From assembly GCA_024223715.1 (NCBI GenBank), contig JAAEOA010000289.1, positions 1 to 40,225 on the forward strand: a stretch of 40,225 nucleotides of DNA. The letters run 5' to 3'. The DNA comes from a bacterium. Lineage in GTDB: Bacteria > Krumholzibacteriota > Krumholzibacteriia > LZORAL124-64-63. Below the pieces are notes generated by a model. That model did not search any database. It had not been told where the DNA came from and saw only the letters and a list, made by a program, of their open reading frames with translations. Numbering within the stretch: the stretch's first letter is position 1; every line of letters begins with the position of its first letter. Of this stretch, positions 26,515 through 36,400 are shown in pieces. The translations under genes were made by a program, and so were the position numbers.

Positions 26515-27735
26515 TTGCGTTCCATACGGACTCTTCTTCTGTTTACCTGCATCGTCCTTTTCTCCCTTTCTGCGAAAGCTGCACCGGTGATCGAGAATCC
26601 CGGAACACCAGCTCAAGGCGCAAACACCCTTCACCTGGAAGAAATGTGGCGCATTGGTGGCGAAGACGACGAAGACAATCTTCTTGGAGTTATTGGCCAG
26701 GTCATGGCTGACGATCAGGACAACATATACCTGCTCGATTTTCAACTGGTTGAAGTGATGGTATTTGACAAAGAAGGTCAATACATACAATCGCTTGGCA
26801 GTCAGGGCGAGGGCCCTGGTGAAATTCGCCGGGCCGCCGATGTTGTGTTTATGCCCGATGGAAACATTGGCTTGGTTCAATCTTTCCCCGGGCGTATTGT
26901 CCAGATCGATGCTGCGGGGATTCCCGCCGGAGAATTCCGGCCCGGTGGTGATGATCCTTCCAAAGGTGGCTTTTTTGCCCTGCGTGGCGCGGCCTCCCGC
27001 AACGGACGCATGGTCTTCAGTGGAGCCCGAATTACCCGGGGCGAGAAAAGTCGTACGGCAGTCAATTTTGTTGCTGCCTATGGTGAAGAGGGTCAGCGGA
27101 CTCAACTTTTTTACGACAAGACCTCTGTCAGAGAGTTCCGGGGGCAGGAATTTAACGAAACCGTGGAATATTTTCCCCATGAAGGGGGTTGGACCCTCGG
27201 TCCAGAAGGCCGGGTATACATCAACACCGACCGAAACGACTATGCCATAAACGTTTACACTCCTGACGGCACCCTCGAACGCACCATAAAACGGCCCTTT
27301 CAAAGCTGGAAACGCAACGATGAAGAGATGCAAACAGCCAAAGATAACATCATGCCTTGGAGAAGACGCAACCGACACCGCATGAACCTCGTAGTGGACT
27401 CGACAGAAAAGGACATCATCCGTATGCGGGTGGCTGACGATGGTCGCCTTTGGGTTTTAAACAGTCGCGGGTTACGGGAACAAGCCGAAGGCATTCACTC
27501 CACTTGGGATGTATTTGATACAGACGGTAAGTTTGAAAAAACCGTGGCTATTGCCTGTGAGGGTGTTGGTCTTCGCGACCGCCTGTTTTTTACTGAAAAT
27601 GGAATGGTTGTGCTGGTCAAACAATATGCTGACGCCCTGAAATCTTTCCGGGGCCTGAACAATGAAGAAAATGAAGAAGAAACCGAAGTCATTGAGGGCA
27701 AACCGTTGGAAGTTATCTGTTACCGGATTAAATAA
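26515..27735 (+). CDS. Secreted six-bladed beta-propeller protein (paralog 1)
   Basis: Exported protein, 406 aa from a TTG start at 26515 that has a perfect GGAGGA six bases upstream; an ATG start would need a frame reaching back into the previous gene and would bury the signal peptide. Signal peptide: RSIRTLLLFTCIVLFSLSAKA. The mature part has repeated NHL/6-bladed-propeller blades of the form DDQDNIYLLDFQLVEVMVFDKEG, then SQGEGPGEIRRAADVVFMPDG, and further blades such as GPEGRVYINTDRNDYAINVY. It ends in an acidic segment and LEVICYRIK. The next gene is a paralog sharing WRIGGEDE near the start and LEVICY at the end. Such propellers usually bind ligands or partners in the periplasm or outside; the specific role is unknown. 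Confidence 0.82.
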   Translation: MRSIRTLLLFTCIVLFSLSAKAAPVIENPGTPAQGANTLHLEEMWRIGGEDDEDNLLGVIGQVMADDQDNIYLLDFQLVEVMVFDKEGQYIQSLGSQGEGPGEIRRAADVVFMPDGNIGLVQSFPGRIVQIDAAGIPAGEFRPGGDDPSKGGFFALRGAASRNGRMVFSGARITRGEKSRTAVNFVAAYGEEGQRTQLFYDKTSVREFRGQEFNETVEYFPHEGGWTLGPEGRVYINTDRNDYAINVYTPDGTLERTIKRPFQSWKRNDEEMQTAKDNIMPWRRRNRHRMNLVVDSTEKDIIRMRVADDGRLWVLNSRGLREQAEGIHSTWDVFDTDGKFEKTVAIACEGVGLRDRLFFTENGMVVLVKQYADALKSFRGLNNEENEEETEVIEGKPLEVICYRIK

Positions 27736-27780
27736 TCAGCTGCCTTGCCTTTTTAATTCTTGTTTCCAGGAGGAAACCCT

Positions 27781-28983
27781 ATGATTCGCCAAATTGCGTC
27801 TTTATCCTTTGTCCTGTTTTTTACTATTGCTGCAACACCTGCAATTTCCCAAACTATAGTGGACAATGCCGCCACTGCCCCCGGTGGCATTCAAACCGTT
27901 GAACTTTCTGAACAATGGCGCATTGGTGGCGAAGATGAAGATTTCTTCTTTGGCACCATTTCCCGTATTCATCAGGACTCTGCCGACAAAATTTACATTC
28001 TCGACGGCCAGCTCTGCCAGGTTCATGTCATTTCACCTGATGGTGATATTATTACCTCTCTGGGCAACGAAGGCGACGGCCCGGGTGAAGTTCGTGGCCC
28101 CGGGGATTTTTACATTTCCGAAAACGGTACAGTTAATATTCTGCAGGGCTTCCCTGGGAAAATTGTTTCCATAGCTGCCGACGGAACACCTGCCGGTACA
28201 ATCCATTTTTCAGCAGATGGTGCCAAATCTCCCTTCGTGGTCATGATTCGAGGTCTGGAAACTTCTGGCGGTTTGTACCTCGGCGGCATCGACATGCAGT
28301 TTGACCCCAGTGGAAAAAGTAATCAGAACTACTTCCTTGCTTACTGTAAAAAAGACGGTAGTCAAGTCAAGCAAGTGGCTCACAAACTGCACGTTATTGA
28401 TTATGCAGACTTCCGTATGGATGAAAAGGAAATGGATTTTATCTGGGGACGCATGGCAGCCAATTCTTCCGGACAACTTTTCGTGTGTGAAAGTCGCGAT
28501 GAATATTCCATCAGCGTCATGAATCCTGACGGCACAGTATCGTTAGTCATTAACCGGGATTATACGGCTCCCAAGCGTACGGCCAAACAAACCGAAAACG
28601 CCGAGAACGTCATTACCGCCATTTCCAAATACCATCAAGCTCCTTTGCAAGGGCTTTCCGTGGAGAAATCTGAACCCGCCATTGGCGGTATCACCCTGAC
28701 CAACGACGGCCGCATCTGGGTCTCCGCCAACTACAACGACAGTGCGCTTCCTGAGGGTACCTGGATAATGTTCGATGTTTTCACCTCAGATGGGAAACTG
28801 GAAAAACAGGTTGCTTTTGAAGGTGAGTACAACCGCAATCGCGATGCTGCCTATATTTTGCCCGACGGCCGTCTGATTGTGGTCACCGGTGCTTTGGATG
28901 CGTTCCTGAATCAAATGGGTGCTGCCGGCGAAAATGCCGACGAAGAAGCAGTCCTGCTCGAAGTCATTTGTTACGAATTGTAA
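27781..28983 (+). CDS. Secreted six-bladed beta-propeller protein (paralog 2)
   Basis: Exported 400-aa protein, tandem paralog of the preceding one. ATG at 27781 follows AGGAGG with 7 bases spacing. Signal peptide IRQIASLSFVLFFTIAATPAIS, then LSEQWRIGGEDEDFFFG, matching the WRIGGED start of paralog 1. Blades include DKIYILDGQLCQVHVISPDG, SLGNEGDGPGEVRGPGDF and NDGRIWVSANYND; the end is LEVICYEL. The two diverge strongly in the middle, so duplication is not recent. It lies 45 bp after paralog 1 and 32 bp before the membrane-fusion gene, and is probably in the same transcript. Possible role: a periplasmic or cell-surface binding factor linked to the efflux pump; this is inference from position. 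Confidence 0.82.
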   Translation: MIRQIASLSFVLFFTIAATPAISQTIVDNAATAPGGIQTVELSEQWRIGGEDEDFFFGTISRIHQDSADKIYILDGQLCQVHVISPDGDIITSLGNEGDGPGEVRGPGDFYISENGTVNILQGFPGKIVSIAADGTPAGTIHFSADGAKSPFVVMIRGLETSGGLYLGGIDMQFDPSGKSNQNYFLAYCKKDGSQVKQVAHKLHVIDYADFRMDEKEMDFIWGRMAANSSGQLFVCESRDEYSISVMNPDGTVSLVINRDYTAPKRTAKQTENAENVITAISKYHQAPLQGLSVEKSEPAIGGITLTNDGRIWVSANYNDSALPEGTWIMFDVFTSDGKLEKQVAFEGEYNRNRDAAYILPDGRLIVVTGALDAFLNQMGAAGENADEEAVLLEVICYEL

Positions 28984-29015
28984 ACACAAACTGATTACCT
29001 TTTGAAAGGCTCAAA

Positions 29016-30332
29016 ATGAAGACGCTGCGCTACTTTCTGGTTTTGACTCTGCTGCTTGTGGGAGCTTTGGCAGGGTGCTTGGGTTCCGGTGGAGATGGCA
29101 CTGCTGCCGATTCCACCAGCAGTTCGGCTGCCGACGTTGCTGACGCTAAAACCAACGGCGACACTGAAGATGAAAAGCCCAAAAAACCCAAAAAAGAGAA
29201 AGCAATTAAGGTGAACATTAGTAAGGTGGCTCAGAGCAATCTGGTCCTGCCTGTTTTTGCTGATGGTGCCATTCGCACACCAAAATCTCTGGTTATTAAA
29301 ACCAAAGTGGGCGGAGAGTTGTTATCGGTTCTGGTCCGTGACGGCGACAAAGTGCGCAAAGGTCAGGTGCTGGCCCGCATTGATTCCCGTGAGTATGAAA
29401 TTGCTTTGGAAGAAAGTCGTTATCGTCACCTTCAGGCTTTGAGCCAGATGGCTGCTGAGGCGGATACTTTCACAATTAACCACGCTGCTCGTGAAGAATT
29501 TCAAGTGGGCCGTGACGATTTGGAAAAACTTTACAGCCGGGGAACTTTGAGCCGCGAAGAATACCAGACCCGGCTTCTGGAACTGGAAATGGACAGTCTT
29601 CATAAAGGTGCCTTCCGCGAGGCAGTTTTCCAGCAACGCACCGGCCTGGCTGAAGCCCGCATGGCAGAAGAGCGTGCCAAACTAAATTTGGAATACACCG
29701 ATATTCGCGCACCCTTTTCCGGTGTGGTTCAGGGACTGACCATGGTTGCGGGTGAAATCGTGACCACCGGCACCAGTGTTTGCACCATCTTCAATAACGA
29801 AAAACTTGAAGCCGTTATTAATGTTCTGGAAGCAGATCTTGGCAACCTCAGTGAAGGCCGTCCTGCCTTGTTGAGTATTCCGGCTACAGGGGAAACTCTG
29901 GAAGCAAAAATTGATGTCATTAGCCCGACTTTGGATGTGGCTACCCGCACCTGCGAAGTCATTGTTCGTTTCGACAATCCGGACGGAAAATACCGCCCGG
30001 GAATGTTTGTGCGCACACGCGTTGCCGGCTGGGTATATCCTAATGTTCTGATGGTTCCCAAAGACGCCGTACTGACTCGTGACAACCGTACCCTGGTCTT
30101 CAAAAAAGACGGCGACCGGGCCAAGTGGCTGTACGTGGATACTGGCCGACAAAATGACGACTGGATTGAAATTCTGGCTGTGCACAGCGGTGGCAGCTTG
30201 GCTCCTGGCGACGAAGTTGTAGTCAGCAACCACCTGACTCTGGCTCACGAGGCAAAAATAAAAGTTCGCAAAACCATTCCTCCGGTCAGCCGCTGGGATT
30301 TCGCCGACCTTGGTGAAGGTGCCCAAAAATGA
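29016..30332 (+). CDS. RND efflux membrane-fusion (periplasmic adaptor) lipoprotein
   Basis: Periplasmic adaptor linking an inner-membrane RND pump to an outer-membrane channel. Signal peptide with lipobox LAGC, lipid-anchored at C21, then a charged low-complexity linker (about 22-65; DEKPKKPKKEKAIK). The half lipoyl motif VGGELLSVLVRDGDKVRKGQVLARID is followed by a helical hairpin (about 125-220), the second lipoyl half (PFSGVVQGLTMVAGEIVTTG) and beta-barrel plus membrane-proximal domains (KYRPGMFVRTRVAG, VPKDAVLTRDNR). 438 aa. AAAGG stands six bases before ATG 29016. Its stop overlaps the start of the first permease gene by 4 bp (ATGA), which implies coupled translation with that pump. Confidence 0.94.
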   Translation: MKTLRYFLVLTLLLVGALAGCLGSGGDGTAADSTSSSAADVADAKTNGDTEDEKPKKPKKEKAIKVNISKVAQSNLVLPVFADGAIRTPKSLVIKTKVGGELLSVLVRDGDKVRKGQVLARIDSREYEIALEESRYRHLQALSQMAAEADTFTINHAAREEFQVGRDDLEKLYSRGTLSREEYQTRLLELEMDSLHKGAFREAVFQQRTGLAEARMAEERAKLNLEYTDIRAPFSGVVQGLTMVAGEIVTTGTSVCTIFNNEKLEAVINVLEADLGNLSEGRPALLSIPATGETLEAKIDVISPTLDVATRTCEVIVRFDNPDGKYRPGMFVRTRVAGWVYPNVLMVPKDAVLTRDNRTLVFKKDGDRAKWLYVDTGRQNDDWIEILAVHSGGSLAPGDEVVVSNHLTLAHEAKIKVRKTIPPVSRWDFADLGEGAQK

Positions 30333-33300
30333 TCATTAGAACAGCCGTTCGGCGACCCGTTGCAATTTTGATGGTTTTCCTTGGTCTGGTACTTATTGGG
30401 TATCGGGCCAAGCAGTTGCTGTCCATCGACCTTCTGCCTTCCATCAACTATCCCAATTTGACGGTTATCACAAATTATTCCGATACTCCAGCCGACGACC
30501 TGACCCGTCTGGTGACCCGACCTCTTGAAGAAGTCATCACCGGTCTTGCAGGTGTGCGTCGAGTGGTTTCCAAAACTCGTGAAGGTGTCTCGACCATTAC
30601 CGTGCAGTACGAATGGGGCACGGAAATGGACTTTGCAAACCTGCATTTGCGGGAAGCCATTGATGGGCGCGCTTATCGAGACGATTTTCCCGAAGACGCC
30701 GACCGGCCCCTGATTCTGCGCTGGGATCCCAGCGCCCGCCCCGTTGTTATTATGGTGCTGCATGGAGACAACCCCATGGCCCAGATGACCGAATTTGCCC
30801 GCGAGGTCGTCAAACCGGCCATCGAGCAGATTGACGGCATCAGCCAGGCTGAAGTTATTGGTGGCGCCGACCGGGAAATCCTGGTTCGTCCGGACTTCAG
30901 CAAGATGCGCCTGTATGGCCTGACCATGGCCGACTTGAGCCAGGCTTTGCGCGTGGCGAACATCAGTTTCCCCGGTGGTCGCATTCGCAAAGGCCCCTTA
31001 CATTTGCCCCTGCGCATTCTGGGTGAATTTGAAAATCTTGATGAAATAAGGCAGACAGAAATACCTGCTGCCGGACCAGGCATTGTCATTGGCGATCTGG
31101 CTGAAGTTATCGATACTTCCAAAGAACCGGAAGGGCATACGCTCAATTCCGAAGAAGAAGTGGTTTCTCTGCATCTTTATAAAGAGGTTGGCGAAAACAC
31201 CATCAGCACCACCGAAGAAGTGGACAAAATTCTGGACATTCTCAGTGGTCAGTACCCAGACCTCGATTACACCTTCATTTACCGGGATGCCGACTTTGTT
31301 GAAGAGAGTTTTGAAGGCATGAATCAGTCACTCCTTTATGGAGCGGGACTGGCTTTTCTTGTGCTCTTTTTCTTTCTCATGGACTGGCGCAGTCCCATCG
31401 TTGTGGGCCTGGCCATTCCTGTTTCCATTATGACCACTTTCGCCTTCCTGCACTTTGCCAAAGTGGGCCTGAACCTGATGTCACTTGGAGGGTTGAGCCT
31501 GGCTGCCGGTATGCTGGTCGATAACTCCATTGTGGTATTGGAAAACATCAATCGTCATTTAAAAAAGAGGAAAGATACCGGCGAAAGCGTGCGCGACGTT
31601 TGTGCCAAAGCCGCTGGCGAAGTGGCCTCTCCGGTTATTGCAGCAACCTTAACTACTGTTGCTGTGTTCTTTCCCGTGATTTATGTGCCCGGCATTGCGG
31701 GTGAGTTTTTCCGCGACCAGGCCTTGACAGTAACCATTAGTCTGATTGTCTCTATTTTCGCGGCCCTGTTGCTGCAGCCCATGCTTTCAGCCCACATTCT
31801 GCGCACACCCGGTGACCGGCCCGCCCTCATTTTCCGGCCGGGAGAAAGCCTGTTCAATAGAGTTCAGAATGCCTATCACGGACTGCTGGAAAAGGTCATG
31901 GATCAAAAAGCAGCTTTTTTAATTATTCTCATTCTGGCCATTGCCACTGCCGGTTATTTTGGTTCCACCATGCGCCTGGGTTTCATGCCCGATCGCACAC
32001 GGGGCGACTTCACCCTGGCTTTGGAATTACCCGCCGGTACTCCTTTGGAATTAACCAGCGAAACAGCCGGCAATCTGGCTGGTTTCCTGGCTCCCATGGA
32101 TGAAGTGCTCTCGGTTTATACTCAGGTGGGAATTACCGAACGCACTCTGGCGAGTTTGAAAGATTACAGTGCCGCCAATACGGCTCGCATTCGTGTCATG
32201 CTGAAACCCAGTCGTCAGGGAAGAGATGACCTGGCCCTCATAAAAAAGCGTCTGAAACCCCTTCTGGAAAACCAGGAAGGCACTATTTTCACTTATCATG
32301 AAGAAGGTGTCGGCCTGCGGGAAATTCTTGCCAGTGGCGAAGCTGCATTCACTTTGGGCATCACTGCTGAAAAAAGTGCGGATGCTTTGGAAACCGCTGA
32401 ATTGATTTTGCCTGAGCTGCGAAAAGTTGAAGGCTTACAAGGTGTGGAAATGGACCGCATGATGGGCAACCCAACCATTGAAGTGAGTGTGGATCGGGAA
32501 AAAGCCCTTCGTTTTGGTTTGGAACCGGAATACTTGGCTCAGGAACTCAAGAATCGCATTCAGGGTACAGTGGCAACCACTTTTAATGAAGTGGAACAGC
32601 GCATTGATATTGCGGTTCGGCTGCCTCGCGATGTGCGCTACGATTTACCTTCTGTACTGGCTTCCCCCATTGCTGTGGGAGACAAAACGGTTCCTTTGGG
32701 ATCGTTCGTGAAACAAACCACCGGCATTCCGGTTCGGGAAATTGTTCGCCGGGACCAGCGTCGCCAAATCACTCTGACCAGCGATGTCACCGACCGTGCC
32801 GTGGCTGACATTTGGACCGATGTAAACAATATTTTGGCCTCTGCTGAAACACCCGACGGAGTTGTTTTCCAAACCGGTGGCGAGCAGGAAGAAATTAATT
32901 CCAGCTTTCGCGATTTGGGGTGGGCGCTGTTGCTTTCAGCTTTGCTGGTTTACATGATTTTGGCCGCTCAGTTTGAAAGTTTCCTTGATCCGCTGATTAT
33001 TTCCGCTGTGTTGCCCGTGGGCATAGCCGGTGCTCTGGCCACTCTCTATTTAACAGGCCAGACAATGAACATCATTTCTCTTATCGGAATGATTGCCCTG
33101 CTGGGTATTGCGGTAAACGATGCCATCGTAAAAGTGGCCACCATTCGCCGCCTTCGTGAAAACGGTTTGCCTGGACGCCAAGCCATCCTTGAAGCCAGTA
33201 CTCTGCGCTTCCGCCCCATCATTATGACCACTGTTACAACAGTGCTGGCAATGATGCCCATGGGACTTGGACTGGGCACCGGAGAACAGATGCAGCGTCC

Positions 33301-33409
33301 GCTGGCCATCACCATCATTGGGGGCTTGAGTATTGCCACCATGCTGACTCTTTTCTTAACCCCTGTGGTTTATGAAATGCTGCACAGCCGAACCGACCGG
33401 GAGTACTAA
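30329..33409 (+). CDS. RND efflux permease (AcrB/HAE1-like)
   Basis: Inner-membrane proton-driven exporter of normal length (1026 aa) and normal 12-helix topology with two large periplasmic loops. The N-terminus shows the family pattern RRPVAILMVFLGLVLIG and LPSINYPNLTV. Helix 4 carries GMLVDNSIVVLENINRHLKK near residue 394, keeping the first relay aspartate and having Asn at the second, as in many HAE1 pumps; helix 10 has GIAVNDAIVKVATIRRLRENG. The GE-G motif after helix 6 (PGIAGEFFRDQA) is present. Cotranslated with the adaptor (4-bp overlap); a second, different RND gene starts 3 bp after it. Substrate cannot be read from sequence. Confidence 0.95.
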   Translation: MIIRTAVRRPVAILMVFLGLVLIGYRAKQLLSIDLLPSINYPNLTVITNYSDTPADDLTRLVTRPLEEVITGLAGVRRVVSKTREGVSTITVQYEWGTEMDFANLHLREAIDGRAYRDDFPEDADRPLILRWDPSARPVVIMVLHGDNPMAQMTEFAREVVKPAIEQIDGISQAEVIGGADREILVRPDFSKMRLYGLTMADLSQALRVANISFPGGRIRKGPLHLPLRILGEFENLDEIRQTEIPAAGPGIVIGDLAEVIDTSKEPEGHTLNSEEEVVSLHLYKEVGENTISTTEEVDKILDILSGQYPDLDYTFIYRDADFVEESFEGMNQSLLYGAGLAFLVLFFFLMDWRSPIVVGLAIPVSIMTTFAFLHFAKVGLNLMSLGGLSLAAGMLVDNSIVVLENINRHLKKRKDTGESVRDVCAKAAGEVASPVIAATLTTVAVFFPVIYVPGIAGEFFRDQALTVTISLIVSIFAALLLQPMLSAHILRTPGDRPALIFRPGESLFNRVQNAYHGLLEKVMDQKAAFLIILILAIATAGYFGSTMRLGFMPDRTRGDFTLALELPAGTPLELTSETAGNLAGFLAPMDEVLSVYTQVGITERTLASLKDYSAANTARIRVMLKPSRQGRDDLALIKKRLKPLLENQEGTIFTYHEEGVGLREILASGEAAFTLGITAEKSADALETAELILPELRKVEGLQGVEMDRMMGNPTIEVSVDREKALRFGLEPEYLAQELKNRIQGTVATTFNEVEQRIDIAVRLPRDVRYDLPSVLASPIAVGDKTVPLGSFVKQTTGIPVREIVRRDQRRQITLTSDVTDRAVADIWTDVNNILASAETPDGVVFQTGGEQEEINSSFRDLGWALLLSALLVYMILAAQFESFLDPLIISAVLPVGIAGALATLYLTGQTMNIISLIGMIALLGIAVNDAIVKVATIRRLRENGLPGRQAILEASTLRFRPIIMTTVTTVLAMMPMGLGLGTGEQMQRPLAITIIGGLSIATMLTLFLTPVVYEMLHSRTDREY

Positions 33410-33412
33410 TCG

Positions 33413-36400
33413 ATGATTCGTTTTGCTGTTGACCACCCCGTTGCCACCTGGATGCTTTTTGCAGCCCTGGTGGTGACTGGCCTTTACGCCGTGCCCAGGT
33501 TGAACATTGAGGCCATGCCCGAGACCGACCTTCCCGAGTTGACGGTCGATACGGGATGGAGTGGTGCCAGTCCGAGTGCCATTCTGCGTTCGGTGACCCT
33601 GCCCATTGAAGAAGCAGTGGCCGGGTGCCATGGTGTGGAAGACCTGGACAGTGTTTCCCGACACGGTCGCAGCACAGTCACCGTAAAATTCAAACGCGAT
33701 ACCAATATGGAATTCGCCCGTCTGGAATTGTCTGAGCGGCTTGGTGCGGTGCGGCGCACTTTGCCCGCCATGGTCAGTCAGCCAATGATTAGACCGTTTG
33801 TGCCCGAAGAACTGGCCAGTGAAGATTTTTTCTCTCTCAATTTGATTTCTCCCCTTTCCATGAATGAATTACGGGATCGTGCTGAGACCTGGCTATTGCC
33901 TCGTTTCCTGGCCATTCCCGGAGTGGCAGATGCCGAGTTGCGCGGAGGCGCCCGTCCTTTGGTTCGTATTTTATTGGACTTGGAATTGGTAGAGCGCTAC
34001 GGCCTGACTGCCGATGGAATCAATACTCGAATAAGCAACCTGGACGCCATTGTTCCAGCTGGATCCATTCGCAACGCCGGGCAGGAATTTACCGTCAGTG
34101 TTCGCGACAGTGCCTCGGTTTCCCTGCTTCACAATACTGTTTTGCGCACCATTGGCGGACAGGCCATTACTCTGGATCATGTTGCCGAAGTGCGACCTGA
34201 TTTCGAAGATGTTGGTTACTTTACACGCATCAATGGTGACAACGTCATCTCCATGATCATCACCAAACGCAGTGGCCAAAACAGCATTTCCGTCAGCCAG
34301 GATTTGCGCGACCGATTGCCGGTCATTGAAGCTTCGGCACCGTTTCCCATCAAGTTTGAAATTGAAGAAGACGAAGGTGCGGATCTTGAAGAAAAATTGA
34401 CCGACTTGGTCACTCGATCGGGCATCATTTTGCTGATGCTCTTTGTAATGCTGGTTATTGCCCTTAAGAAAGTGCGCCTGACTGGCATTGTAATTCTGTC
34501 TATTGTCTTGGCAATTCTCATTTGCCTGAGCATGTTTTATCTCTTTGGCATTTCCGTGAACTTTATAACCATTAGTGGCCTGACTGTTTGTTTTGGCATG
34601 TTGTTAGACAATAGTATTCTGGTTTTGGACGCCATTCACCGACGCCTTTCCGGGAAAAAGTCCGGTGAAGCTCGCGAGGCCCTCATTCAGGGAACTCATG
34701 AAGTTGCCTTCCCAATAATGGCCACGACTCTGACCACAGTGGTTGCTTTTCTTTCTTTCATCTTTATGACCGATCGCTTGAGTTTGTTTTATGTGCCTCT
34801 GGCCATCAGTGTGGGAATTGCCATGCTGGCCTCAATTTTTGTTGCCTTTGGTTGGATTCCCGTAGCCCTGCGCGGACCAGCGGAAGCAGATATGCGTCAC
34901 AGCCAGGCCGCCGATGATGAAATTTCACTGGGTGGCATTTCTCTGCTCTGGCGCTGGGCATTGGGTATGGTTGGCGTCACCTTGCTGGGCTTGGGGGGAA
35001 TATATCTTCGCTCCATTCTATCTACCAATGCTACCACGGTTACAGAAGCGTTGCCCTGGGCCGGAGTGGCCTTTGCATTGCTAATGTCTGTGGGTGTTTT
35101 TGTCAGTTTTGTTGGTGGCCTGACTCGATTCCATATCAGATTCTGGGTGCTACCGGTTTTACTAACCATGGGTGTGTTTTACGGTACGTATCATGTCTTT
35201 ACCGAGAAAGTTCGCACCGGCGGATTCTGGCGACCTTCGTCTCCTGACCAAATTGGTTTGTACATTCGTCGTCCAGTAGGAACCGATGTAAAACTCTCCA
35301 GCGAAACCATGCGCCTTTTTGAAGAAGAAGTTCTGCCACTTCCCGAAGGCGTGCACATGAAAGCCACCGCTTTTGGTAATCAGGCTTATATGGAAATGGA
35401 CTTCGATGAAGATATGCGAAACACCGCCTACCCTGAAATGTACCGCAATAAATTCATTGTCCTGGCTGAAGAATTGGGCGGCATGTTCATTTATATCCGG
35501 GGCTTTGGTGACCCCTACATGAAAGGTGGCATGGGCGGAAACCGCAGCAATTCCACCGTTCGCGTGACCGGATACAACAGCAAGGAACTGAAAAAGATAA
35601 GCGACGGAGTGCTGGCCCGATTGGAAAAAAACCGTCGCGTGCGCAACGCTCTGCTTAGCGATGGCGGCCGTTTTTCCAGGCCTGGCACCGAAGAAACAGT
35701 CATTGTTCTCAAGCGGGACGTCCTGGCGGAACACCGCCTGAGCATGGCTGAAATGATGGGTCACATCCGGCGACTGCTGGGTGTTGACAACCCCTGGCAC
35801 ATGATCCTCGATGGTGAAGACCAGCGCCTGATGCTTACCTACGACGATGCCGAAGAAATCGAATACGACATGATAATGGGACGCATCATCACCACCAGCC
35901 GGGGTCAGAAAGTTCAACTCGGTCGTTTGATTTCCATTGAGAGTCGCCCTGAGATCAGTTCCATAACCCGGCATGACCAGCGCTACAGTCAGTTGATCAA
36001 CTGGGAATACATTGGGACTGACAGTATGAAGCGTCGCTTTTTGAGTAATATTGTCGAAGGCATTGAACTGCCTTATGGCTATACCGCCGAAGACATGAGC
36101 GGAGAACAGGTCACCGAAGAAGAAGAAGAACAGATGCGCGAAACACTGTACTGGACCATCATCTTCATCTTCATGGCCATGGCCGCCATGTTCGAGAGTT
36201 TCTTTTTGCCCATGCTTGTTCTGCTGACTCTGCCCATGGCCATGTCCGGGGTGGGCGGCATTTACTGGGCTTCCAATACCGAGTTTGATACATCGGCGCA
36301 AATTGGTTTGATTCTGATGTTCGGTATTGTGGTCAATAATGCCATTTTGCTAATTAACCGCTTCCGTCTGCAGGTCCGTGAAATTGTGGAAGAAAAAAAT

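Noticed and set aside
26350-27378. 342-codon open frame on the minus strand
   Set aside because: It is antisense to the first propeller gene, which has a signal peptide, blade repeats and a strong ribosome-binding site; the antisense product has no such features.
35162-36301. 379-codon open frame on the minus strand
   Set aside because: It lies wholly inside the second RND gene on the other strand, is rich in His/Phe/Gln as expected for an antisense shadow, and shows no recognisable protein motif.
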